A stretch of DNA of 6,019 nucleotides from Nanobdellota archaeon (GTDB taxonomy: Archaea > Nanobdellota > Nanobdellia > Pacearchaeales > GW2011-AR1), in the NCBI GenBank assembly GCA_022563455.1, contig JADFNI010000045.1, positions 1 through 6,019 on the forward strand, in the 5' to 3' direction. The position numbers and the translations under genes are program-made. A model generated the notes under the pieces. That model searched no databases. It was not told the DNA's origin and worked only from the letters and a program-made list of their open reading frames with translations. This document shows, one piece after another, positions 1 to 5,158 of this stretch (its first letter is position 1; every line of letters begins with the position of its first letter).

Positions 1-123
1 CAACATCATTTTAGACCAGCCGGCGTGCGCCGTTTTTATTACAAAAAAATTACTCAAAACAGAAATAGAAAACGATATAAGGTTTTTGAGAAATAGTATT
101 GAAAAATTACTCCCCTTACACCA
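1..123 (-). pseudogene. Shifted-frame continuation of the LamG-like domain (frameshift in 54-123)
   Basis: On the minus strand, the frame with codons at 121-123 down to 1-3 is open and runs off the left edge. It reads SISVLSNFFVIKTAHAGWSKMML, and the GWSKMML part resembles the LamG consensus around 'gWhhvalvyd', which should come just after the point where the annotated protein stops. A one-base indel between 54 and 123, most simply in the T-rich stretch at about 60-90, would join the two. Either the gene is really frameshifted or a homopolymer error is present. The remainder of the domain would lie outside the window. Confidence 0.5.
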
Positions 124-1319
124 CTATGTCTTAATCTTAAATTTATACTTCCACTTGGATTTGCAGCATTATTATTTTGCATACCAAAAGGACTTGGAAA
201 TCCTGTACTCTCCCAACCCAAAGGCAATTTAATCCACAAGCTCACTGAAAAATCTCCACTAAATGTTTCAATATAATTTCTACCAGTTTCAATATAATTA
301 TAAGAACTTGGATCAGGTTGAGTCCCACCACCAAAATAATAACTTCCACCATTATATTTCCCATCAGCCTCCCAGTAAATAGTTGATCCAATTACATCCA
401 TTAAATCTCCATTTAAACTTTTTTCATTAAATGAAGTTCCTTCATTGCTATCAAATGGTAAATACAAAACCATATTTTCATATAAATTACTAAGAATAAT
501 GTTCGTTGTAGTTATATTATAACAAGGCGAAATGTCATAAGTACATTCAGCTCCTACCCCTTCTGGATAACATCCAATTGTTCCTGCCTGATATCCATAA
601 TCAGTACAATCACTTGATCCAAGATTAGTACCGTCACATTCTTCGCCTGCATCAATATTTAAGTTTCCACAAACAGGTAGCGAAGTACATAATGAAACAT
701 TAAACAAACATTCTTGTGCACTTCCAACACCATAACAACTAAGTGTTCCCCCATCATATCCTCCAGGAACTGTCGTACAATCATTTCCATTTAAATTACC
801 AATCTCACATTCTTCGCCTGCATCAATTTTCCCATCCCCGCAGTTTACTGCAATAACCGTCCCTGCCTTAACACCCGTAACCTCAGAAACTAATATCCCC
901 TCAGTGTCACCTCCATATACAACAATAATCTTGATTGAGTCCGAACTATCAAATTCTGTGAGCAACAAATCATAGAAAATATAAGTTTTTATTTCATTAG
1001 GGCTAAGAATATCCGTTCTACCAATGACAACTGAATCTCCATCTATTGTAAAAACAAAATCTATTCTTGCAATATCAGAGTCTCCACTTTCTCGTTTAAC
1101 TTGGACACTTATTTTCCCAGAATCTGGATCGTAAACAGTATAGCCCTTATTAGAAACAATCTCCAAACCACCTCCAACATTTTCAAATGTGGTCGAAGCG
1201 TCACCGACCGAGTCTCGTATCATTGGAACAACTCCAACCCATATAAAAACTACAGCAGAAACAGTAATTAATATTATCAACACAGTCGCAACAACAGCAC
1301 TAATACCTCTTTTATTCAT
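54..1319 (-). CDS. Pilin-like membrane-anchored protein with two Cys-rich repeats and a broken LamG-like domain
   Basis: The N-terminus MNKRG-ISAVVATVL is a class III signal peptide: a short basic leader, Gly5 before the expected prepilin peptidase cut, then a hydrophobic helix at residues 6-31, as in archaeal type IV pilins and archaellins. Residues 40-155 form a beta-rich, pilin-like globular region. Two related six-Cys repeats follow (C160-C211 and C217-C266), each beginning CG..IDAGEEC, similar to the Cys-rich repeats of bacterial and archaeal surface proteins. From about residue 283 (MVLYLPFD) to the end it looks like the first half of a LamG/concanavalin A-like jelly roll (GDFSVSLWIK at 355-364 is typical). 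The domain is too short, and the last residues (FLFLF) do not fit; a shifted frame continues leftward. A likely role is a surface adhesin or pseudopilin binding glycans, exported and anchored by its N-terminal helix. The ATG lies about 25 nt from a TATA box, which supports this start and a leaderless mRNA. The function is inferred from domains. Confidence 0.85.
   Translation of the reverse strand: MNKRGISAVVATVLIILITVSAVVFIWVGVVPMIRDSVGDASTTFENVGGGLEIVSNKGYTVYDPDSGKISVQVKRESGDSDIARIDFVFTIDGDSVVIGRTDILSPNEIKTYIFYDLLLTEFDSSDSIKIIVVYGGDTEGILVSEVTGVKAGTVIAVNCGDGKIDAGEECEIGNLNGNDCTTVPGGYDGGTLSCYGVGSAQECLFNVSLCTSLPVCGNLNIDAGEECDGTNLGSSDCTDYGYQAGTIGCYPEGVGAECTYDISPCYNITTTNIILSNLYENMVLYLPFDSNEGTSFNEKSLNGDLMDVIGSTIYWEADGKYNGGSYYFGGGTQPDPSSYNYIETGRNYIETFSGDFSVSLWIKLPLGWESTGFPSPFGMQNNNAANPSGSINLRLRHSGVRGVIFQYYFSKTLYRFLFLF
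522..842 (-). repeat. Tandem Cys-rich repeats inside the pilin-like gene
   Basis: Two copies of a unit of about 57 codons encode residues 160-211 and 217-266. Cysteines fall at 160, 171, 181, 195, 204, 211 and at 217, 228, 238, 250, 260, 266. A 23-nt stretch encoding the IDAGEEC region is identical in both copies (634-656 and 805-827, period 171 nt), which shows an internal duplication. Such modules usually form disulfide-stabilised extracellular spacers; that role is inferred here. Confidence 0.8.
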
Positions 1320-1342
1320 TTAATTACTTAGAAAGAATATTA

Positions 1343-1350
1343 TTTAAATA
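1343..1350 (-). promoter_or_regulatory. TATA box of the pilin-like gene
   Basis: TATTTAAA on the minus strand, within a wholly A/T stretch, lies about 25 nt before the ATG at 1319. This is the standard archaeal spacing for a leaderless transcript. It sits immediately beyond the stop codon of the upstream zinc-ribbon gene, so the pilin-like gene can be expressed independently. Confidence 0.65.
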
Positions 1351-1719
1351 TTACATCCCTTCAATATCGATTAAATATTTTCCCTCTTGAAGCTTAAAAA
1401 TAACAGGACGCCTATTCATCAAAGAAACTATATCGATCTCAAAACTCCCAGGATTTAGGACCCTAATGCTTTCAAGATCCAAGATCACAGGTTTTGATTC
1501 ATCCTCAATTTTCAAGATACTTCTAACATCTGATTCAACCTGATTTTTATCAACAGTATTAAATTCTGGAATCGGAATTTCTCGAGCCTCCCTAATTTTC
1601 GCAACTTGTTCATCCCTTATATAAAAAAAGAATTTCCCACCACACTCCCCACAGCCCTCAAGAATTTCCTTACTCCCGATAGAGATTATCTTAGAACAGT
1701 GCACACATTGGTGTGGCAT
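1351..1719 (-). CDS. OapC/DUF2072-like zinc-ribbon protein
   Basis: This 122-aa protein starts MPHQCVHC and carries an N-terminal zinc ribbon with C5-x2-C8 and C23-x2-C26, followed by the family-typical GGKFFFYIR. A charged linker (about 38-80) leads to a beta-rich C-terminal domain (about 78-122) with the pattern 'PGSFEIDI...RPVIFKLQEGKYLID'. The whole layout matches the archaeal COG3364/DUF2072 (OapC) Zn-ribbon family, which is widespread in archaea and poorly characterised; the family name refers to association with Orc1. The length is normal and the protein appears intact. The start is fixed by the conserved MPHxC opening and by a TATA box about 25 nt upstream. It lies upstream of the pilin-like gene on the same strand, 31 nt apart, but that gene has its own promoter. 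I recognised this from the motif pattern, without a search. It marks the left part of the window as cellular chromosome. Confidence 0.85.
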   Translation of the reverse strand: MPHQCVHCSKIISIGSKEILEGCGECGGKFFFYIRDEQVAKIREAREIPIPEFNTVDKNQVESDVRSILKIEDESKPVILDLESIRVLNPGSFEIDIVSLMNRRPVIFKLQEGKYLIDIEGM

Positions 1720-2194
1720 TTTACAAATATGATTTATGAAATTTAAACATACAATGGAAACAAAAACAATCTATATAAAATTTACTAAAATGGAGGATAG
1801 GAAAGAAAAAAAATGCCCTTGATAGGACAAAGAGAATACTTACATTGTCGAGATGTTTGCTCTAATATCAAGAAAAGAAGCTTTTTATATTTTTCTATTT
1901 GAAATTTGTTACTTCATAATCAACTAAATGTAATTCTAGAGGACTGTTTAGGAACCCCGTCATACTTTGAAAGAAGACTTGGCCGTTTTTTCTCTATAAG
2001 AATACCAGTATTACGTAGGGAGTCTAAAACGTGTAAATTCTAACTTTTTTTTGATTCAGACTTTTAATCTTAGTCTAGACATCAATGAAAAGAAAAAATT
2101 TTGCCCTATACAAGCTCTCAAAAACCAATAAAATGAAAATGAAAATAAAATCTCAAAACAAACCTTCCCAAATTAACAAAGGACGTAATACATA
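1720..2194. other. Long intergenic region between divergent gene blocks
   Basis: About 475 nt with no convincing coding frame on either strand; the longest plus-strand reading from an ATG that I checked (about 1813-1902) has 29 codons and no supporting features. It contains the minus-strand promoters near 1741-1780, a T-rich hairpin near 1875-1895, a short symmetric AATAC-CA-GTATT element near 2002-2013, a T-run at 2044-2052, a weak hairpin AGACT/AGTCT at 2058-2076 and the 8-bp palindrome GTCTAGAC at 2073-2080. I see no tRNA-like T-loop and no direct repeat that could be called an att site. It separates leftward cellular genes from the rightward virus-like block. Confidence 0.6.
1741..1780 (-). 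promoter_or_regulatory. Promoter region of the zinc-ribbon gene (two TATA-like boxes)
   Basis: On the minus strand, GTTTAAAT (1741-1748) is centred about 25 nt before the ATG and would give a leaderless mRNA. A stronger TTTTATATAG (1771-1780) lies further up and would give a leader of about 30 nt. The second box is nearly symmetric (CTATATAAAA on the plus strand), so it could also fire rightward. The sequence alone does not tell which is used. Confidence 0.5.
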
Positions 2195-2485
2195 ATGGGA
2201 TTTGAATACACTTACGATACAAAAAGAAAAAAAGAAATCACAAATAAGTATAGGGATAAGCCAACAATATCATTTAGGATGGATAATTCAGATCCAGAAG
2301 CAGCAGGATATTTATTAAATCTAGGAGACTATGGGGAACGTTCAAGATTTATTAATGAAGCAATTAATACAAAATTTCTAATGGAAAAATATCCAAAAGG
2401 ATTTACTATTAATTGGATTCAATCAAATTTTTCACTTTGTAAACATATCCTTAGACAACTGGGGAGGGCAATGTCATTAGTATGA
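2195..2485 (+). CDS. Ribbon-helix-helix-like DNA-binding protein
   Basis: This 96-aa protein has a basic N-terminus (residues 9-22), then TISFRMD (24-30, the probable DNA-contacting strand), a helix around 33-43 and a second helix introduced by GERSRFINEAINTKF (47-61). That is the strand-helix-helix layout of MetJ/Arc/CopG-type regulators. The C-terminal third (62-96) is unassigned. It is the first gene of the rightward block. No convincing TATA box sits at leaderless distance, and AAAGGACG about 7 nt before the ATG is at best a weak Shine-Dalgarno. Its stop overlaps the next start (ATGA), so the two are translationally coupled. It may be a transcription or copy-control regulator of the element, although the fold call rests on pattern only. 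Confidence 0.65.
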   Translation: MGFEYTYDTKRKKEITNKYRDKPTISFRMDNSDPEAAGYLLNLGDYGERSRFINEAINTKFLMEKYPKGFTINWIQSNFSLCKHILRQLGRAMSLV

Positions 2486-2628
2486 AGACCAAAACCTCAA
2501 GTATACACAAAAAAACTCGCCAGAAACGCTTAGAACAAGAGAGACAGCAAGCAGAAGATGAATTTAACAGTTTATTTGACCTAGATGACGCTTTCCCCCC
2601 TTGCACCTCGGGGGAAAGATTTATATAG
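2482..2628 (+). CDS. Small basic/acidic helical protein (48 aa), function unknown
   Basis: It begins at the ATGA overlap with the preceding RHH-like gene and encodes 48 residues: a strongly basic start (MKTKTSSIHKKTRQKR), a probable helix (LEQERQQAEDEF, 17-28) and an acidic patch (DLDD). The ATGA coupling and the amphipathic, charge-segregated composition argue that it is real. Its 3' end is unusual: the last codons run through a 9-bp GC-rich inverted repeat and the TATA box of the next gene, and it stops at the TAG inside that TATA region. The tail (PPCTSGERFI) may therefore be dictated by the regulatory DNA. I do not recognise a family; a small regulator or a partner of the RHH protein is possible. 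Confidence 0.5.
   Translation: MKTKTSSIHKKTRQKRLEQERQQAEDEFNSLFDLDDAFPPCTSGERFI
2591..2618. promoter_or_regulatory. 9-bp GC-rich inverted repeat next to a TATA box (candidate operator)
   Basis: CTTTCCCCC (2591-2599) and GGGGGAAAG (2610-2618) are perfect reverse complements separated by 10 nt. The right arm ends where the TATA box ATTTATATA begins and so covers the BRE position. Symmetry and placement suit an operator bound by a dimeric repressor such as one of the two flanking RHH proteins. A transcript hairpin ending the upstream pair is the alternative, but no T-run follows directly. Confidence 0.6.
2615..2627 (+). promoter_or_regulatory. BRE/TATA promoter of the second RHH gene
   Basis: AAAG followed by ATTTATATA is a near-consensus archaeal BRE plus TATA box. 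Its centre is about 26 nt before the ATG at 2649, so transcription should begin at or next to that ATG (leaderless). This is the best promoter in the window and probably drives 2649-4205. Confidence 0.75.
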
Positions 2629-2648
2629 AACTATGGTTTTATGGTTTT

Positions 2649-2834
2649 ATGGCAATAACAACCATTCAGTTCGATAAGAAAATCGCTAAAAAAATTATGC
2701 AACTCAAGTATGAATTAGACTGCAATAGTGCAGAAAAGCTAATCGCTGCAATGCTTGATGTTGTTGATATGAAGAAACTAAAAAAGGCGCTATCAGACAA
2801 GGTGGATATTGAATTAACAGACGATACGATTTAA
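2649..2834 (+). CDS. Ribbon-helix-helix-like small regulator (61 aa)
   Basis: MAITTIQFDKKIAKKIMQLK gives a short strand (ITTIQFD, 3-9) and a helix (10-23); a turn with CNSAEK then precedes a second helix (28-39). This is the compact strand-helix-helix plan of CopG/Arc-type repressors. The tail (40-61) is basic then acidic. A longer reading from TTG at 2601 is possible but would start upstream of the TATA box and translate promoter DNA, so ATG 2649 is chosen; it fits leaderless spacing. The next gene starts one base after the stop, so this heads an operon that reaches the ATPase. It may repress its own promoter through the inverted repeat at 2591-2618. The fold is inferred from pattern. Confidence 0.7.
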   Translation: MAITTIQFDKKIAKKIMQLKYELDCNSAEKLIAAMLDVVDMKKLKKALSDKVDIELTDDTI

Positions 2835-2835
2835 C

Positions 2836-3165
2836 ATGGGAGATATAGAAAAAATAAGCAAACAGGAACTAGAAGAATTTAGGGAATGGAAAAAGCAGAA
2901 GGCAGAAGCTCCAAAGCCAAAAGAAGAACCTGAACAAAATCCTGAGACTCCAAAGCCAAAAGAAGATCCAAAACCTAATGCTCCAACAGATTTAAAAATT
3001 GAAGAAGAACCACCAACAGATCAAATGATAGTGGCAGCCAAAAAAGAAAAAGAAACGGGAGATAGGGAATATGAATATCGATGTGAGTCCTGCAACCATA
3101 CCGAAGAATCAAACAACAAATTAAAAAATTGTTCTGTATGCGGAACTCCCTTTATTTGGGATTAA
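2836..3165 (+). CDS. Zinc-ribbon protein with a Pro/Lys/Glu-rich linker
   Basis: This 109-aa protein has three parts: an N-terminal charged helix (4-22), a disordered Pro/Lys/Glu linker (24-62) containing two copies of a PKPKE unit, and a C-terminal zinc ribbon (80-109) with C83-x2-C86 and C99-x2-C102, ending GTPFIWD. It starts 1 nt after the preceding stop and ends 6 nt before the next start, inside the operon leading to the ATPase. Zinc ribbons of this kind bind nucleic acids or proteins. I do not recognise the full protein; a DNA- or capsid-tethering role is only a guess. Confidence 0.75.
   Translation: MGDIEKISKQELEEFREWKKQKAEAPKPKEEPEQNPETPKPKEDPKPNAPTDLKIEEEPPTDQMIVAAKKEKETGDREYEYRCESCNHTEESNNKLKNCSVCGTPFIWD
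2909..2966 (+). repeat. Short direct repeat encoding the PKPKE linker
   Basis: A 19-nt unit starting CTCCAAAGCC is repeated exactly at 2909-2927 and 2948-2966 (period 39 nt, 13 codons). It encodes the two PKPKE blocks of the linker and reflects local duplication within a disordered segment. Confidence 0.75.
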
Positions 3166-3171
3166 AATAAA

Positions 3172-3648
3172 ATGCCTCCAATAGATAATTCTGGAATTGA
3201 TGCAATGTTGAGAGGTGGAAAATCCTCTCAAGCTCTAATGAAAGTAGGAAATTCCCAAAATGACTTTTTAACTCAAGGAGGAAATCTAGTGGATGGACTA
3301 AATACTTTGCTTGACAAAATTTTTAAATTGAGGGATAAAGTCCCCCAAGTTCAAGAAATGATTAATCCAGAACAACAAACCGAACAACAAAACCTTAAAA
3401 ATATGCCCGCAGCAGAAATTGTTGGAAGTGTAGATCCTCCAAAAGAAGAAATAAAAATTAAACCACTCCCTAAATTGGTAATCGATGAGAAAGCTCTACA
3501 ATCCAAAATAAAGTTTCTCCGAACAATGTTAGAAAATCAAAAGGGGGCAACAGCAGGGGATTTATTAAAAAACTTTAATGATGAAGATCCACAAGTGATG
3601 GAAATTCTTAGAAGCACAATATTGAGTGTTGTAAAATTTGAAGAATGA
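3172..3648 (+). CDS. Unrecognised protein between zinc-ribbon and ATPase genes (158 aa)
   Basis: No family is recognised. Residues 1-40 are Gly/Ser/Asn-rich and probably flexible, 39-64 form a likely helix (LVDGLNTLLDKIFKLRDKV), and 65-100 are Gln/Pro/Lys-rich and probably disordered. Residues 105-156 are predicted helical (KALQSKIKFLRTMLENQ, then a second helix from DPQVMEILRSTILSVV). There is no signal peptide or long membrane segment. Its stop overlaps the ATPase start as ATGA, so the two are translationally coupled and are likely to work together. In virus-like operons a protein just ahead of the packaging ATPase is often a minor virion or assembly component; that role is inference from position. 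Confidence 0.7.
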   Translation: MPPIDNSGIDAMLRGGKSSQALMKVGNSQNDFLTQGGNLVDGLNTLLDKIFKLRDKVPQVQEMINPEQQTEQQNLKNMPAAEIVGSVDPPKEEIKIKPLPKLVIDEKALQSKIKFLRTMLENQKGATAGDLLKNFNDEDPQVMEILRSTILSVVKFEE

Positions 3649-4205
3649 AACTTCAAAAGAAAAAAATAATGGTTGGAGGAATCCAAACGAGTGGAAAAAG
3701 TTATTTTGTTAAAAATATGTTAATTCCAAATTTCAGAAAGCCAATCCTTTTTGAAGTCCACCCAGATTTTAGGGAATGCGAAAATCTTTTAATTTATAGG
3801 CCCTCAGAACCAACAGTCAAGGAATTGAATGATTTTTGCTTAAAGGTTAAAGCCTTGGGTCTAGCTGGGAAAATTGATGCATTTATTTTGGACGAAGCTG
3901 ATATGTTTATGATGAGCATCCTTGGAAAAGAGTTAAATAATTTAAACGATCTAGTCATCAATCATGCTCACTACGGACTAGCATTAGTTTTTGTAACCAG
4001 AAGACCCCAAGACATCCCACCCAAAATAACTGAAAGCTCACATTACATTATTATGTTTACTGTTGAGGGGAAAAATGTTTTTGACAGGTTGAAAGGAATC
4101 TCTGAAGAATTTGAAGAAGCTGTTAGAAAATTAGATTATGATTATAGGGATTTTGTTGTTAAGGAAATTGGAAGAAAGCCAATAACATATAATCCCCTCC
4201 CATAA
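3645..4205 (+). CDS. FtsK/HerA-type P-loop ATPase, candidate genome-packaging ATPase (A32-like)
   Basis: This 186-aa protein is a single compact P-loop domain. Walker A is G12-IQTS-G17-K18-S19 close to the N-terminus, and Walker B is FILDE with D83 and E84. The segment VFVTRRPQDIPPKITESSHYIIMF (115-138) matches the strand, arginine/polar sensor and 'P..I...s...i.F' pattern seen after Walker B in FtsK/HerA and A32-type packaging ATPases. It lacks the membrane domain of FtsK and the flanking HAS-barrel of HerA, and its length suits viral packaging ATPases of tailless icosahedral viruses. The likely role is ATP-driven movement of DNA into a preformed capsid. It begins at an ATGA overlap and closes the operon; a new promoter follows. 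A Zot-like or plasmid-transfer ATPase is the alternative. The P-loop NTPase call is firm, the packaging role moderate. Confidence 0.85.
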   Translation: MKLQKKKIMVGGIQTSGKSYFVKNMLIPNFRKPILFEVHPDFRECENLLIYRPSEPTVKELNDFCLKVKALGLAGKIDAFILDEADMFMMSILGKELNNLNDLVINHAHYGLALVFVTRRPQDIPPKITESSHYIIMFTVEGKNVFDRLKGISEEFEEAVRKLDYDYRDFVVKEIGRKPITYNPLP

Positions 4206-4210
4206 CAAAC

Positions 4211-4219
4211 ATTTAAATA
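4211..4219 (+). promoter_or_regulatory. TATA box of the structural-type genes
   Basis: ATTTAAATA, preceded by an A-rich BRE-like stretch, starts 6 nt after the ATPase stop. Transcription should start near 4240-4246, giving a leader of about 70 nt before the ATG at 4314. The leader contains a 7-bp hairpin. Confidence 0.6.
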
Positions 4220-4254
4220 ATACTTCTCCCTCAAAAACATATCTTCTATTAGTA

Positions 4255-4277
4255 TCAGAGGAAAACATAACCTCTGA
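4255..4277 (+). promoter_or_regulatory. Leader hairpin upstream of the Gly-rich protein gene
   Basis: TCAGAGG (4255-4261) and CCTCTGA (4271-4277) are perfect reverse complements with a 9-nt A-rich loop. It lies in the predicted leader, about 36 nt before the ATG. A near copy occurs before the gene at 5159, so it may be a shared control element (protein or RNA level). Confidence 0.55.
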
Positions 4278-4313
4278 AAAAAATTCACGTAAATGAATAA
4301 ATACTAAAAAAGA

Positions 4314-4631
4314 ATGTCAAAACAATTAATTACAACCAAGATAGTTAATCTTGGCTGGAAAGAAGCTTTCTATATTGCAGCTGCAAAATCTATTGGCGAG
4401 CAAGTTCTTACAAGATTTATAGGTAATGGTACTGTTAATTCTGGGGGTGCTAAACTCCTATTGGCTCAAGGAGTAAAATCCATGATCGGCGGAAATGCTG
4501 GAAACATTATTTCTGTTGCATTAACAGTTGATGGTACTGAAGATATTGTAAGAGGAATGTTCTCCGGTCAATTAGGCTCGGTTGCAGGCATGTTTGGTGG
4601 TGGTGGCGGAGGCTCACAAAACACTATTTAA
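4314..4631 (+). CDS. Small Gly-rich hydrophobic protein, candidate virion membrane protein
   Basis: This 105-aa protein has a short basic start, an amphipathic helix (15-36, WKEAFYIAAAKSIGEQVLTRF), and Gly/Ala-rich hydrophobic stretches at about 44-72 (GGAKLLLAQGVKSMIGGNAGNIISVAL). A segment with TVDGTEDIVRGMF (71-83) and a tail with six consecutive Gly (95-100) follow. No family is recognised. The alternation of Gly and hydrophobic residues fits a protein that inserts into or sits on a lipid layer. It is the first gene after a new promoter, and the next gene starts one base after its stop. Placed between a packaging ATPase and two beta-rich proteins, it could be a membrane or minor capsid component; this is inferred from context. 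Confidence 0.75.
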   Translation: MSKQLITTKIVNLGWKEAFYIAAAKSIGEQVLTRFIGNGTVNSGGAKLLLAQGVKSMIGGNAGNIISVALTVDGTEDIVRGMFSGQLGSVAGMFGGGGGGSQNTI

Positions 4632-4632
4632 A

Positions 4633-5088
4633 ATGAGATTAGAAGGATTCAAAAGAGTTCTAAATCGGGAAGATTTAAACTATGGCGCTGCTGATGCAGA
4701 TATCGTTTGTACTGCTGGAAATTGGACTAAGATTGCTTACATAAAAGTTTCTGCTCAGTCAGAAATTGCATTAGGCAATGGTCAAATGGAAAATGGTGTT
4801 GATGATAGAGGGTATGTTCAAATTTTATTACATGAAACAGCAGGTGCTGTTTCAGGAAAAGTAAGAATTGGATATACCAATGCAAGCGGAACAAATGTAA
4901 AAATTATCACGGAAGAAAGAACTGATAATATTTCATCTGCAAGCACTGTAAGATTAGGAGAATACCTTGCTTTGAGAGCAAAACAAGATTCATACCTAGT
5001 TATCTACTTCGACCCCGATGCAGATAAAACTCTAGACGTTTCAGACACCAACAATAAAATATTGTTGCCTGTTACGGTTTACCAGTAA
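4633..5088 (+). CDS. Beta-rich 151-aa protein, candidate capsid (single jelly-roll) protein
   Basis: The reading frame extends up to an ATG at 4582, but that part only re-reads the Gly-rich coding region of the preceding gene. ATG 4633, one base after the preceding stop, is the likely start and gives 151 aa. Most of the protein alternates short strands and turns: WTKIAYIKVS (31-40), RGYVQILLHE (59-68), KVRIGYTN (76-83), NVKIITEERT (88-97), YLALRAKQDSYLVIYFDP (111-128) and KILLPVTVYQ (142-151). This is an eight-strand-like sandwich pattern with no signal peptide. Such a profile, next to a packaging ATPase, is what a single-jelly-roll major capsid protein would look like. I do not recognise sequence homology, so the capsid role is a hypothesis. 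A poly-T terminator follows. Confidence 0.8.
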   Translation: MRLEGFKRVLNREDLNYGAADADIVCTAGNWTKIAYIKVSAQSEIALGNGQMENGVDDRGYVQILLHETAGAVSGKVRIGYTNASGTNVKIITEERTDNISSASTVRLGEYLALRAKQDSYLVIYFDPDADKTLDVSDTNNKILLPVTVYQ

Positions 5089-5096
5089 ACAAAATC

Positions 5097-5114
5097 TATT
5101 TTTTTATTTTTATT
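5097..5114 (+). terminator. Poly-T terminator after the first beta-rich gene
   Basis: Two T-runs (seven and five T) separated by single A residues begin about 10 nt after the stop codon. Archaeal RNA polymerase terminates on such U-rich tracts without a required hairpin. It would end the 4314-5088 transcript, although read-through is possible. Confidence 0.55.
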
Positions 5115-5119
5115 TAAAT
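5112..5119 (+). promoter_or_regulatory. TATA-like box before the second beta-rich gene
   Basis: ATTTAAAT, just behind the T-rich terminator, is centred about 43 nt before the ATG at 5159, so the start point would be near 5140 with a leader of about 15-20 nt. The T-rich terminator and the TATA box overlap, so the call is moderate. Confidence 0.45.
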
Positions 5120-5127
5120 TATGGTTA

Positions 5128-5146
5128 GAGGTTATCCACAAACCTC
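5128..5146 (+). promoter_or_regulatory. Inverted repeat upstream of the second beta-rich gene
   Basis: GAGGTT (5128-5133) and AACCTC (5141-5146) form a 6-bp stem with a 7-nt loop. The flanking sequence (TAGAGG ... CCTCAGA) resembles the hairpin at 4255-4277. Here it spans the predicted start point, so a DNA operator shared by both promoters is as likely as an RNA hairpin. Confidence 0.5.
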
Positions 5147-5158
5147 AGACACAATAAC

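Noticed and set aside
15..42. GC-rich hairpin with T-run at the left edge (CGGC/GCCG) as a terminator
   Set aside because: The stem is only 4 bp and lies within the probable continuation of the LamG-like coding frame on the other strand.
1..96. Plus-strand frame open from the left edge, ending at TAG 94-96
   Set aside because: It is short and opposite the LamG-like coding strand; the minus-strand reading explains the region better.
1813..1902. 29-codon frame in the long spacer
   Set aside because: No Shine-Dalgarno, no protein pattern and no neighbour coupling; a small RNA is as likely.
1720..2194. tRNA gene or att site
   Set aside because: No T-loop GTTCRA motif, no cloverleaf arms and no direct repeat matching elsewhere in the window were seen.
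2601..2648. TTG start at 2601 for the second RHH gene
   Set aside because: It would place the start upstream of the TATA box and inside the inverted repeat; the ATG at 2649 lies at the correct leaderless distance.
4582..4632. ATG start at 4582 for the first beta-rich protein
   Set aside because: The extra 17 residues only re-read the Gly-rich end of the preceding gene in another frame; the ATG at 4633, one base after that gene's stop, fits the tight operon spacing.
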